A DNA stretch of 64,000 bases from Cystobacter fuscus (lineage in GTDB: Bacteria; Myxococcota; Myxococcia; Myxococcales; Myxococcaceae), in the NCBI RefSeq assembly GCF_002305875.1, contig NZ_CP022098.1:2294001-2358000 (forward strand). Direction: 5' to 3'. The notes beneath the pieces were generated by a model. The model searched no databases and had not been told where the DNA came from. It saw only the letters and a program-made list of their open reading frames with translations. Shown piece by piece: positions 53,831 to 61,946 of the stretch. A program made the translations under genes and the position numbers. The stretch's first letter is position 1; each line of letters opens with the position of its first letter.

Positions 53831-53946
53831 CGGTTGTCCGTCTTGTGCCGGACTTTCCCGGTTTTCAAGAGTCGGCTGTCCTGAGAGCGGGGCGGCGAGC
53901 CTGTGTTCACCGCTCCACCTGTGCAGCCCATCGAGGGAGGGTATGG

Positions 53947-56775
53947 ATGCGCTCTGAGACCCGCATGAAGTGTCGTCGTGGCCTGTGCGGCCGGATGTGG
54001 ATGGCCCTGGGTGTCCTGCTCCTCTCGGCCTGTAGTGGGGTGACTCCGGAAGGGGAGGACGCGTCGCCCGTGCTCTCCCAGGGAGAGACGACCACCCAGG
54101 CCCTGGGGACACCCGCTCGGGGGCTGCACAGCCTGAACAAGGTGCTGATCCTGGCGAGCACCGTGTCCAGGGGCACCGACAGCGTCGAGGCCCAGGTGGC
54201 GCGGCAGTTGGGGTACGAGGTGACGCTCGCCTCCGACGACGAGTGGCGGTCCCTGTCCACCGCGGACTTCGCCTCCTACCGCGCCCTCATCCTGGGGGAC
54301 AAATCCTGTAGCGTCGCGCCGGGCCTGCTGCTCGCCGCCGAGGAGACGCGCCACATCTGGGGCCCGGTGGTCGACGGCAACGTCATCGTCGTGGGCACCG
54401 ATCCCGTCTATCACAAGGAGACCCAGGTCACCTTCAACGCCGTGCAGTTCGCCGCCGCCGAGCCGGGCAAGACGGGCATGTACGCGGGCCTGAGCTGCTA
54501 CTACTACGAGATGGACTCCCCGACGCCGGTGCCGGTGCTCAGCCCCTTCGGCTCCTTCCAGGTGTCGGGGACGAGCGCGAACTGCAAGAAGGAGTCGTCC
54601 TACAACGACGCGCACATCGTCGCCTCGCACGAGGCCCTCGAGGGCCTGACGGACGCGGTGCTGTCCAACTGGGCCTGCTCGGTGCACGAGGTGTTCCACT
54701 CCTACCCGGAGGGAGACTTCACCCCGCTCGTGATCGCGCTGGATCCGCCCAGCGGGGGGCGCTGGCCGGGCTCCCGGGACTTCCCGGATGGTTCGCACGG
54801 CGTGCCGTACGTGCTGGCGCGCGGAGCGGCGCCGGTGCGCTGCGGTGACGGCCTGGTGCAGTACCCCGAGCAGTGCGACACGGGCTCGCAGAATGGCGTG
54901 CCGGGCACGCCGTGCTCGGCGGTGTGCCGCACGCAGTGGTGCGGAGATGGCGTGGTGGACCCGGGCGAGGAGTGCGACACGGGGGCCAGCAACGGCTCGG
55001 GCTCCTGCAGCGCTTCCTGCCGCGCCCTGGCCCTTCCTCCGGTGGCCCGCTGCAAGGATCTCCTCCTGTCCACCACCACCACCTGCGGCGCCACCGGCAG
55101 CGTGGACGATGGCTCGTCCGATCCGGATGGAGACCTGGTGGGCTGCACCCAGACGCCGTCCGCGACGTTCGCGCTGGGCACCACCGGGGTGACGCTGACG
55201 TGCACGGACGCCACGGGCCTGAGCGCGAGCTGCACGGCGCGGGTGACCGTCACCGACACCACGCCTCCGAGCATCGACTGCTCGCCCGCGCTCGCGGTGG
55301 AGTGCACCGGGCGCCACACCTCCGTCGAGGTTCCCGCGCCCGTCGTGTCCGACGTGTGCGAGTTCGGCTATCAGCGGACCACGGAGGCGACCGCCTTCCC
55401 GGTGGGCGGCCCGTACGCGGTGGGCTACGAGGCCTTCGACAGCTCCGGCAACACGTCCGCGTGCGCCACCCAGGTGCGGGTGCTCGACACGGCGGCGCCC
55501 ACGGTGACGCTGGTGGGCGAGGCGGCGCAGACGCTCGCGTGCGGCACGCCCTATGTGGAGGCGGGGGTTCAGGCCGCGGATCTCTGTGACAACGGAGAGG
55601 CCTCGTCTCCGGTGGTGACGGTCTCGGGCTCCGTCAACACCCAGGTGCCGGGCACCTATGTCGTCACCTACTCGGCCCAGGACTCGTCCGGCAACGTGGG
55701 CCGTGCCACCCGGCGGGTGACCGTCACGCCGAGCAGCGCGTGTGAGGCGCCCCAGAGCGGATGGACGCTCACGGGCAGCATGGTGCAGCCCCGCCTGTCC
55801 CACACCGCGACCCTGCTGGAGGACGGCCGGGTGTTGGTGACCGGCGGCTTCAACGTCTCTTCCGAGCTGTACGGCCCGTCCACCCGGACCTTCTCCGTCA
55901 CGGGCAGCAACCTGGGCTCCCACCGGGGCCACACCGCCACCCGGCTGCGCGACGGTCGCGTGCTCATCGCGGGGGGCACCAGCTCCACCACCAGGCCCTC
56001 CGCCGAGCTCTACGTCCCGGCGTCGGGCACGTGGCAGGCCACCGGTCGGCTCATCACGTCACGCTTCAACCACGCGGCCGTGTTGCTGCCGAGCGGCAAG
56101 GTGCTCGTGGCCGGTGGCTTCGACAAGGAGTCCGGTGGCAGCCCCCTGCGCTCGGCCGAGCTGTATGACCCGGCCACGGGCGTGTGGTCCTCCACGAGCG
56201 CCCTCGCGTACCCTCGCGGCTTCCACACCATGACCCTGCTCCCGGACGGCAAGGTGTTGGTGACGGGCGGCAGCCTCCAGTCGGATCACGAATTGGAGAG
56301 CGCCACGCTCGTGCCCGAGGCGGAGCTGTATGATCCGGTCACGGAGACGTGGACGAGCGCGGGGCGCACGCGCACGGGACATGCCTGGCACACCGCCACG
56401 CGGCTGCCGGACGGCAAGGTGCTGGTGGTGGGCGGGGTGAGCCTCACTGTCCCCCTGGGCGACGCGGCGGAGTTGTATGACCCGGCCACGGGCACGTGGA
56501 AGACCACGGGGAGCATGAAGTCGCCGCGCCGCTGGCACACGGCCACGCTGCTGCCCAACGGCGAGGTGATGGTGGCCGGTGGCTACCATCAGTACACGGG
56601 CATCCAGTACGCCGCCGAGCGCTACAACCCGGCGACGGACACGTGGTCGGCGACGGTCGCGATGCATGTGGATCGCTACCAGCACACGGCCACGCTGCTT
56701 CCCGACGGCACGGTGCTCGCGGTGGGCGGGGCCAGCAACCACGATCAGGCCTCGGCCGAGTACTACCGTCCGTAG
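53947..56775 (+). CDS. Kelch-repeat lipoprotein with HYR domains
   Basis: The protein has 942 residues. Lipobox LSAC. Domains in order: an N-terminal region (about 60-300) with KVLILASTVSRGTDSVEAQV; two Cys-rich RCGDGLVQYPEQCDTG-type units typical of myxobacterial surface proteins; HYR-like immunoglobulin domains (VTDTTPPSIDCSPALAVECT and VTYSAQDSSGNVGRATRR); then about seven kelch repeats of the form HTATLLPDGKVLV-x-GG, which close a beta-propeller. It is probably a surface adhesin or ligand-binding protein. GAGGGAGGG precedes the ATG at 53947. It converges on a propeller-like lipoprotein with a shared terminator. Confidence 0.88.
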   Translation: MRSETRMKCRRGLCGRMWMALGVLLLSACSGVTPEGEDASPVLSQGETTTQALGTPARGLHSLNKVLILASTVSRGTDSVEAQVARQLGYEVTLASDDEWRSLSTADFASYRALILGDKSCSVAPGLLLAAEETRHIWGPVVDGNVIVVGTDPVYHKETQVTFNAVQFAAAEPGKTGMYAGLSCYYYEMDSPTPVPVLSPFGSFQVSGTSANCKKESSYNDAHIVASHEALEGLTDAVLSNWACSVHEVFHSYPEGDFTPLVIALDPPSGGRWPGSRDFPDGSHGVPYVLARGAAPVRCGDGLVQYPEQCDTGSQNGVPGTPCSAVCRTQWCGDGVVDPGEECDTGASNGSGSCSASCRALALPPVARCKDLLLSTTTTCGATGSVDDGSSDPDGDLVGCTQTPSATFALGTTGVTLTCTDATGLSASCTARVTVTDTTPPSIDCSPALAVECTGRHTSVEVPAPVVSDVCEFGYQRTTEATAFPVGGPYAVGYEAFDSSGNTSACATQVRVLDTAAPTVTLVGEAAQTLACGTPYVEAGVQAADLCDNGEASSPVVTVSGSVNTQVPGTYVVTYSAQDSSGNVGRATRRVTVTPSSACEAPQSGWTLTGSMVQPRLSHTATLLEDGRVLVTGGFNVSSELYGPSTRTFSVTGSNLGSHRGHTATRLRDGRVLIAGGTSSTTRPSAELYVPASGTWQATGRLITSRFNHAAVLLPSGKVLVAGGFDKESGGSPLRSAELYDPATGVWSSTSALAYPRGFHTMTLLPDGKVLVTGGSLQSDHELESATLVPEAELYDPVTETWTSAGRTRTGHAWHTATRLPDGKVLVVGGVSLTVPLGDAAELYDPATGTWKTTGSMKSPRRWHTATLLPNGEVMVAGGYHQYTGIQYAAERYNPATDTWSATVAMHVDRYQHTATLLPDGTVLAVGGASNHDQASAEYYRP

Positions 56776-56787
56776 TCCGCGCATGCG

Positions 56788-56836
56788 CGGAGGGCGCGAG
56801 GAGTCCGGGACGCATCCCGGGCGCTCGCGCCCTCCG
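56788..56836. terminator. Bidirectional terminator between convergent genes
   Basis: CGGAGGGCGCGAG (56788-56800) pairs perfectly with CTCGCGCCCTCCG (56824-56836), and an inner stem (TCCGGGA/TCCCGGG) fills the loop. It lies 12 bp past the kelch gene stop and 26 bp past the stop of the opposing gene, so it can serve both. Confidence 0.75.
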
Positions 56837-56862
56837 TGTTTCAGGCCCTCGCGGGGCGGGAC

Positions 56863-58377
56863 TCAGTGGCCGGTATAGATGCCGAGGGCACCGGGCACGT
56901 GGTTCTCGTCACTGCCCATGAAGGCCACGAGGATGCGGTGGCCATCCGCCTTGATGTCGGAGATGCGGCTGCTGCACAGGCGCCGGCCGAACTCCGAGCA
57001 GCTATAGGTCTTCACCGCGTCCCCCTGGAGCCGGTAGACGATCCCCAGCCACCGGGCGCCCACCCACACGCTGCCATCGGCGGTCCTGGCCTCCACCGCG
57101 GACAGGGCCTTCTCGCCGAGCGGCACGTACTGCACGTCCCCCCCGTTCACGTTCATTCGCGCGAGCCCCTTGGTGAAGGAGCTCACCCACACGGTGTCAC
57201 CCACCACGGACATGGCGGACACGTTGTCGTCATCGCGCTCGGCCGGCTTGGGCATGCTGCCCTCGCCCACCAGGTCCGGCCAGACGTCGATGCGGTTGCT
57301 CACGTAGGGCGAGTCCTCGGTCCTGGATTGCGCCTCCCAGTAGTCGTTGCCCGTGGTGCCGTAGAGGAAGCGGGTGGAGCGGTTGGCGCCGCCGAAGAGC
57401 ACGTCTCCGCTCGAGTGGACGGACACCCCGTAGTAGGCGTCGGTGAGCAGGATGTCGGGGTAGGCGTTGATGGCCGGGTGCACGTGCTCCATCACGCCCG
57501 AGCAGTCGAGCTGACCATTGCACGTGGGGTTGCCCTGGTAGTTCGCGTCGCCGCGGGCGAAGCCGTGGTTGCCGCCGAACCAGACGCTCCCGGTGTTCTT
57601 GTCATAGGCGATGCGCAGGATGCTGCAGAGCTTCTCGCGGCCGCGCATCTCGGCGGCCACGATGCCGGGGCCGGAGAAGATGTCGTAGTGGACGACCTGC
57701 AGGGAGCCATCCGCGCGCAGCGTCACCTTGTCCGCGTCACCGCTCTTGTAGCGCGAGGGATCCGGGCGGGAGCCGTCCCAGTTGTTCTCGCAGTGCTCGT
57801 CGCCCTTGCCGGGCCGTCCCTCGTAGCCCACGAAGACGGTGTCCGCGGGGCCGCCCGCCACCGAGATGACCTTGAGGTACTTCTCCCCCATGGGCGCGCT
57901 GCCATCCGGCATGTAGCCGTAGGGGCGCAGGCCCTGTTCCATGGTGAAGCGCTGGAACGTGGTCGCCCCCGGACGCAGCACGAAGAGGCCATCCTCACCA
58001 CCGGCCACCCAGACGTTGCCGCCCTCGTCCGCGGACACCCCGTAGATGCGGCGGGGGCCTCCGTGCTGGGTGCCGTAGAACGTCCAGCCCGGGACCGAGG
58101 GGAAGTCGATGGCCGCTTCCGGGGGAGGCGGCGGCGTGCTGGGAGTCGGGGGCGTGTCGGGCACGGGGGCGGGCGTGTCGGGCACGGGGGCGGGCGTGTC
58201 GGGCACGGGGGCGGGCGGAGCCGTGGGAGGGTCGGCCTGGGGAGCATCGGGCTTGGGTGAGTCCAGGCCCGGGTTGTTCTGTTCCGACACGTCCCTCTTG
58301 TTGGGCGCTTGTGTGCAGCCCGTCCAGACCGCGCCCGCCGCCACCACCGCCGCCGCCCACCGCCATCCAGCCTTCAT
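56863..58377 (-). CDS. Lipoprotein with beta-propeller-like body and Pro-rich spacer
   Basis: The protein has 504 residues. Lipobox WTGC; a Pro/Asp/Ala spacer with three PAPVPDT repeats; then a body of blade-like repeats (RIYGVSADEGGNVWVAGGED, ILRIAYDKNTGSVWFGGNHG, SVVGDTVWVSSFTKGLARM). These resemble the NHL/two-component-regulator propeller. No catalytic site is seen. It may be a surface sensor or binding protein. The ATG at 58377 precedes the signal; one four codons upstream is possible. It is convergent with the kelch gene. Confidence 0.8.
   Translation of the reverse strand: MKAGWRWAAAVVAAGAVWTGCTQAPNKRDVSEQNNPGLDSPKPDAPQADPPTAPPAPVPDTPAPVPDTPAPVPDTPPTPSTPPPPPEAAIDFPSVPGWTFYGTQHGGPRRIYGVSADEGGNVWVAGGEDGLFVLRPGATTFQRFTMEQGLRPYGYMPDGSAPMGEKYLKVISVAGGPADTVFVGYEGRPGKGDEHCENNWDGSRPDPSRYKSGDADKVTLRADGSLQVVHYDIFSGPGIVAAEMRGREKLCSILRIAYDKNTGSVWFGGNHGFARGDANYQGNPTCNGQLDCSGVMEHVHPAINAYPDILLTDAYYGVSVHSSGDVLFGGANRSTRFLYGTTGNDYWEAQSRTEDSPYVSNRIDVWPDLVGEGSMPKPAERDDDNVSAMSVVGDTVWVSSFTKGLARMNVNGGDVQYVPLGEKALSAVEARTADGSVWVGARWLGIVYRLQGDAVKTYSCSEFGRRLCSSRISDIKADGHRILVAFMGSDENHVPGALGIYTGH
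58151..58213. repeat. Three perfect 21-bp tandem repeats
   Basis: The 21-bp unit beginning GGCGTGTCGGGCACGGGGGC occurs three times without mismatch and encodes the repeated PAPVPDT spacer of the lipoprotein gene on the other strand. Exact copies suggest recent slippage and probable length variation between strains. Confidence 0.85.
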
Positions 58378-58574
58378 GTCCTTGCCCACCCTTGAAGATC
58401 GGAAACGCCTCCGTGGCGATTCCGGGTTCCTTGCCTCGCAAGTGCGGTGCCACTCCCACCGTCCGTGGGGTCGGGGTCATGCGTCGACTCGGCGACACCG
58501 GATGGGTAGGAGATTGCCCACGGGGAGCAGTCTGGCGGCCCTTTCGTGCCTCCAACCGTGCTACGCCGGATACA

Positions 58575-59270
58575 ATGGCCGGAAACGACACGCGCGGCCG
58601 CACGCCGCTGTCCCTCGTCGGGCAGGAGCCCGATCTCCTCTTCTATACGCGTCAGGCCCAGGCACAGGGTGGGCCCGTGCTCGTGCTGGGCGCGGCCAAC
58701 GGGCGGGTGCCGTGGACGCTGGCCCAGGCGGGCCTGGCGGTGCTCGGGGTGGACCCGTCCGAGCGGATGATCCACGCGGCCGAGGAGGTACGCGCCTCGG
58801 AGTCGCCCGAGGTGTCGGGCCGGGTGCGGCTGCTGCACGCGGATCTGCGCTCGCTGCGGCTGGAGGAGCGCTTCCCGGTGGTGCTCGCGCCGCAACACGC
58901 CCTGGGGCTCATGGGGTCGCACGAGGACCTGGAGGCCTTCCTGGCCACGGTGCGCCACCACCTGCGGCCCGAGGGGCTCTTCATCTACGACGTGCTCAAC
59001 CCGCCCGTCGAGCCTGGCCGGCCCTCGGACGAGGAGCCGGGCGCCGCGCTCGAGCCACGCCGGCCCGTCTTCTCCTTCCACCTGCGCGAGCGCAAGCGGC
59101 CCGGTGCCCCCTCGGGCATCCACCGCCTCAAGTTCAAGCCCTTCTCGTGGGAGGAGCTGGAGGGGGCGATGAAGGCCTGTGGGCTCACGCCCCGCGAGCG
59201 CTATGGAGGGTTCGACGGCAAGCCGTTCGATCCGTCGGATGCGCACCACATCGGCGTGGTGGACGGGTGA
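58575..59270 (+). CDS. Class I SAM-dependent methyltransferase
   Basis: The protein has 231 residues. Motif I is VLVLGAANGRVPW, motif II VLGVDPSERM, then VRLLHADLRSLRL and APQHALGLM in the motif IV position. Motif V is in LRPEGLFIYDVLNP. It is a Rossmann-type methyltransferase with a short C-terminal substrate region; the target (small molecule or macromolecule) cannot be told. The ATG at 58575 is used. It is convergent with the response regulator gene, with 13 bp between stops. Confidence 0.88.
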   Translation: MAGNDTRGRTPLSLVGQEPDLLFYTRQAQAQGGPVLVLGAANGRVPWTLAQAGLAVLGVDPSERMIHAAEEVRASESPEVSGRVRLLHADLRSLRLEERFPVVLAPQHALGLMGSHEDLEAFLATVRHHLRPEGLFIYDVLNPPVEPGRPSDEEPGAALEPRRPVFSFHLRERKRPGAPSGIHRLKFKPFSWEELEGAMKACGLTPRERYGGFDGKPFDPSDAHHIGVVDG

Positions 59271-59283
59271 GGGGACGAGGGCC

Positions 59284-59973
59284 TCAGCGATCGAAGCGGT
59301 AGCCGAGGCCGCGCACGGTGAGGAAGTGCAGGGGGGCCTCGGGGTCCGGCTCCAGCTTGAGCCGGAGCTGGCGCATGAAGTTGTCCACGGTGCGGGCGCT
59401 GCCCTCGTAGGCGTAGCCCCAGGCGGCGCTGAGCAGCTCCTCGCGGCTGAAGGTGCGCCCCGGGTGCGCGAGGAAGTGGGCGAGCAGCTTGAACTCCTGC
59501 GCGGTGAGCTCCACGGGCTGGCCGGTGCGGGTCACGGTCTTGGCCGTCAGGTCCACCCGCACGTCGCCGAAGCCCACGGGGGCCTGGGCGGCGGACGGGT
59601 AGCGCCGGCGCAGCACGGCCTTGATGCGCGCGAGCAGCTCCTGGAGCCCGAAGGGTTTGACCACGTAGTCGTCCGCGCCGAGGTTGAGCCCGACGATCTT
59701 GTCCACCTCGGCGCCCTTGGCGCTGAGCACGACGACGGGGGTGTCCCGGCCGCGCTGGCGCAGCTCCTTGAGGACCTCGAAGCCGTTGAGCTCGGGCAGC
59801 ATCACGTCCAGCACCACGAGGTCCGGCGCTTCGTCGAGCGCGCGCGCGAGCCCCTGCCGGCCATCCTGGGCCTGGAGGATGTCGTAGCCCTCGAAGCGCA
59901 GGTTCATGGAGAGACCGGTGAGGATGGCCAGGTCGTCCTCCACCACCAGGATGCGTCGTGGCTTGTCGCTCAT
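59284..59973 (-). CDS. OmpR-family response regulator
   Basis: The protein has 229 residues. The receiver has LVVEDD, phosphoacceptor in LVVLDVMLPELNG, and Lys in VVKPFGLQELLAR. The C-terminal winged helix has LTAQEFKLLAHFLAHPGRTF and TVDNFMRQLRLKLEPDP. It begins right after a decayed kinase 3' end; the sequence GGCATGAGC there would have given a 4-base ATGA overlap between that kinase's stop and this ATG. Its cognate kinase is almost certainly the gene at 61947-63470, now 2 kb upstream because a toxin-immunity pair lies between. Confidence 0.95.
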   Translation of the reverse strand: MSDKPRRILVVEDDLAILTGLSMNLRFEGYDILQAQDGRQGLARALDEAPDLVVLDVMLPELNGFEVLKELRQRGRDTPVVVLSAKGAEVDKIVGLNLGADDYVVKPFGLQELLARIKAVLRRRYPSAAQAPVGFGDVRVDLTAKTVTRTGQPVELTAQEFKLLAHFLAHPGRTFSREELLSAAWGYAYEGSARTVDNFMRQLRLKLEPDPEAPLHFLTVRGLGYRFDR

Positions 59974-60120
59974 GCCTTGTCCACGGGGAGTTGAGGGGTG
60001 AAGCGGCGGCCCTGGAGCCTCCACGATGCGCCAGGCGATGGCCAGTCCCAACCCACGACCCCTGGAGGTGATGGCACGGCGAATTGTCCTCCCGATTAGA
60101 AGCGCTCGAGCGTAGCGGGG
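59974..60120 (-). pseudogene. Decayed 3' end of a histidine kinase gene
   Basis: This DNA aligns with the 3' end of the kinase gene at 61947-63470. TCCACGGGGAG, GGTGAAGCGGC, CCTCCACGATGCGCC, GGCGATGGC, CCCAACCCA and TAGAAGCGCTCGA occur in the same order in both, about 80-85% identical in the alignable blocks. About 35 bp are missing here. One frame still reads GRGLGLAIAWRIVEA, the G2 box. It runs straight into the response regulator start. It is best explained as the old kinase end left behind when the toxin-immunity module entered. Confidence 0.85.
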
Positions 60121-60204
60121 TTGTGTCAGTGCTTCGTCACGCCGAGTGCGTCCCCATCCTCTGTCGCGGCGTGTCATCGCGACCACGAGGCAATGGCCGT
60201 CGGC

Positions 60205-61119
60205 TCATTCGAGGAAACGGCGCTCCCATTGACGCAGCGCCTCGGGCGGGAAGTCAGGGTGGAGCCGGTGCTCGAGATAGAGCCAGGGCTCCAGGACACG
60301 CGCGAGCTCCCGATAGGCGGGCAAGGTGATGCCACGCTCGCGGTCGCCCGCCTCGGGCCACTCTCCGAGTGTCACCACCGCTCGTTCTCCCTCGAGGGCC
60401 TGGACGGTGGTTCCCGGGGTATGCAGCCGGGCGCGAAGGGCCTCTACACCCCCCAAGGCACTGAGCACCGGCTGGCCCAGGAAGGTGAGCCACGAGGGGC
60501 CACGGATGCGCGTGCCGATCGTGCTCGAGAAGATTTCCACATCGGGGATGTCCATGCCTGGGTAGCGCATGCAGCGCTCGTAGACCTCCCTGGTCATCCC
60601 CATGAGATGGATGGGGGCCAGGATGGCCAGACCTCCGTTGCCCGAACACCAGGGCAGCGGGGCCGCCAGCTCCAGTGCCAACGCCCGTACATGCTCTGGC
60701 CCATGGGTCTCCAGGTATTCAGTGGACAGCCAGAACGAGGCCACACACGCCTCTTTGTCCGCGCCTCTCCACTCGGGGACATTGACCCGCCTGCTCCCAT
60801 AGTATTCGAACCGGTTTCTGTTTGGATTGCCAGGCGACGACCCTCCCAGGATCACGCGAGGCCACGTGTACTCCAACAGTTTACGCCGGATGAGCGACCA
60901 TCCTGACTCGTCGAGTTCCTGCCAGTCTCCTTCTTCATCGACATAAAGGCTGAGTGCTTCCGGACCTACTGCGCGTATATATGCCTCCATCGATTGCAGC
61001 ACCGCTGGAGCCATCTCCGTGTGGAGCCGGCGCATGTAGAAGTCGAACCGCAATCCCTCGCGGAGCCACGCACCACTGAACTTGTCCTGAAAACGGATTC
61101 GGGGGTAGCGCTCGTTCAT
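60205..61119 (-). CDS. DUF3396 (type VI immunity-like) protein
   Basis: The protein has 304 residues. The segment FWLSTEYLETHGPEHVRALA, followed by AAPLPWCSGNGGLA, and later ERCMRYPGMDIPDVEIF, PSWLTFLGQPVL and EGERAVVTLGEWPEAGDR follow the DUF3396 pattern, a family annotated as type VI-type immunity proteins. It has no signal peptide, so it is cytoplasmic. Its ATG overlaps the stop of the upstream lipoprotein toxin (ATGA), the expected coupling of toxin and immunity. It should neutralise that nuclease. Confidence 0.82.
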   Translation of the reverse strand: MNERYPRIRFQDKFSGAWLREGLRFDFYMRRLHTEMAPAVLQSMEAYIRAVGPEALSLYVDEEGDWQELDESGWSLIRRKLLEYTWPRVILGGSSPGNPNRNRFEYYGSRRVNVPEWRGADKEACVASFWLSTEYLETHGPEHVRALALELAAPLPWCSGNGGLAILAPIHLMGMTREVYERCMRYPGMDIPDVEIFSSTIGTRIRGPSWLTFLGQPVLSALGGVEALRARLHTPGTTVQALEGERAVVTLGEWPEAGDRERGITLPAYRELARVLEPWLYLEHRLHPDFPPEALRQWERRFLE

Positions 61120-61946
61120 CGGAATACTCCTGCCCGGGGCCCAATCAGTTCAACGTGGTCTCCAAAAGCTTCTCGATAAATTTCTCCTTGAGACAAACCT
61201 GCGTAACGATGTCCTGGGGGGTAGTCCCTCCACCTGGGCTCTTCATCGAAATTCACACACCGGAATTTGAAGTCGAAGACTACCTGGATCTGGAGTGGAT
61301 CCCCTGAGTGGATGACCACATCGGGCTCTAGTGTGCCCTTCAATCCCTCTCCTCCCTGGCGTAGCAGGGCAGCCTTTTCCTCGGGAGTTATCAATTCCTT
61401 CTCCTTCGTTTTCTGATTGAATCGGTAGCGCGGCATGAGGCTGAACCCTCCTGGACGAATCCTCTCCAGCTTCATCTGGGCGCACCGCAAGGCGGCCTCG
61501 TGCATCTCCAATCCCAGCCGGATGGCCCACGTGACGCTCCGGCCCTGCGCATCCACAGTCAGGCGCTTGCACTCCGCGGGGCTGGGCACCGGGCGCGCGA
61601 ATACACCTCCATGTTGCAGCAACACGTCCGTGCGTGCCTGATCCGCGCACTCTTCCATCTCCTTCTTGAGGGAGAGCCGCGCCCTGTCGTCCAGCACCTT
61701 CAGCGCCACTCCCACCGAGGCACCCGCCCCCACCGCCAATACGGAACCGATGGCGATCGTCTTTCCGTTCAGCAGGGCGCAAAGCACGGGGTCTCGCAGG
61801 CACCGAGCGCTCGCCGAGTCCAGGGCATAGTGGCTTGGAACTCCCCGGCCAGGCACTCCCGCGCAGGCGCTTAGCCCCAGAACTCCGGCCAGGAGCCAGT
61901 GGGTCCGGGGCCTTGGGCACTCTCTGTTCTCTTCCAACGGGCTCAT
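61116..61946 (-). CDS. Lipoprotein with PD-(D/E)XK nuclease-type toxin domain (SitA-like candidate)
   Basis: The protein has 276 residues. Lipobox LSAC (Cys28). A hydrophobic glycine-rich segment (about 62-85) and a helical, Cys-containing middle precede the C-terminal toxin. There, GTLEPDVVIHSG (Asp209) and QVVFDFKFRC (Asp225-x-Lys227) form the D...DxK pattern of restriction-endonuclease folds, followed by HRYAGLSQGEIYREAFG. The immunity gene overlaps its stop. The ATG begins at the base right after the kinase TGA upstream. It fits SitA: a lipoprotein toxin moved between kin by outer-membrane exchange. Toxicity is inferred. Confidence 0.75.
   Translation of the reverse strand: MSPLEENRECPRPRTHWLLAGVLGLSACAGVPGRGVPSHYALDSASARCLRDPVLCALLNGKTIAIGSVLAVGAGASVGVALKVLDDRARLSLKKEMEECADQARTDVLLQHGGVFARPVPSPAECKRLTVDAQGRSVTWAIRLGLEMHEAALRCAQMKLERIRPGGFSLMPRYRFNQKTKEKELITPEEKAALLRQGGEGLKGTLEPDVVIHSGDPLQIQVVFDFKFRCVNFDEEPRWRDYPPGHRYAGLSQGEIYREAFGDHVELIGPRAGVFR

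Noticed and set aside
53947-56775. A zinc peptidase in the N-terminal part of the kelch protein (AHIVASHEALEG, VHEVFHSYPEG)
   Set aside because: The HEV-x-H-like stretch (HEVFH) lies in a segment without other metzincin or gluzincin features, so a catalytic role was not claimed.
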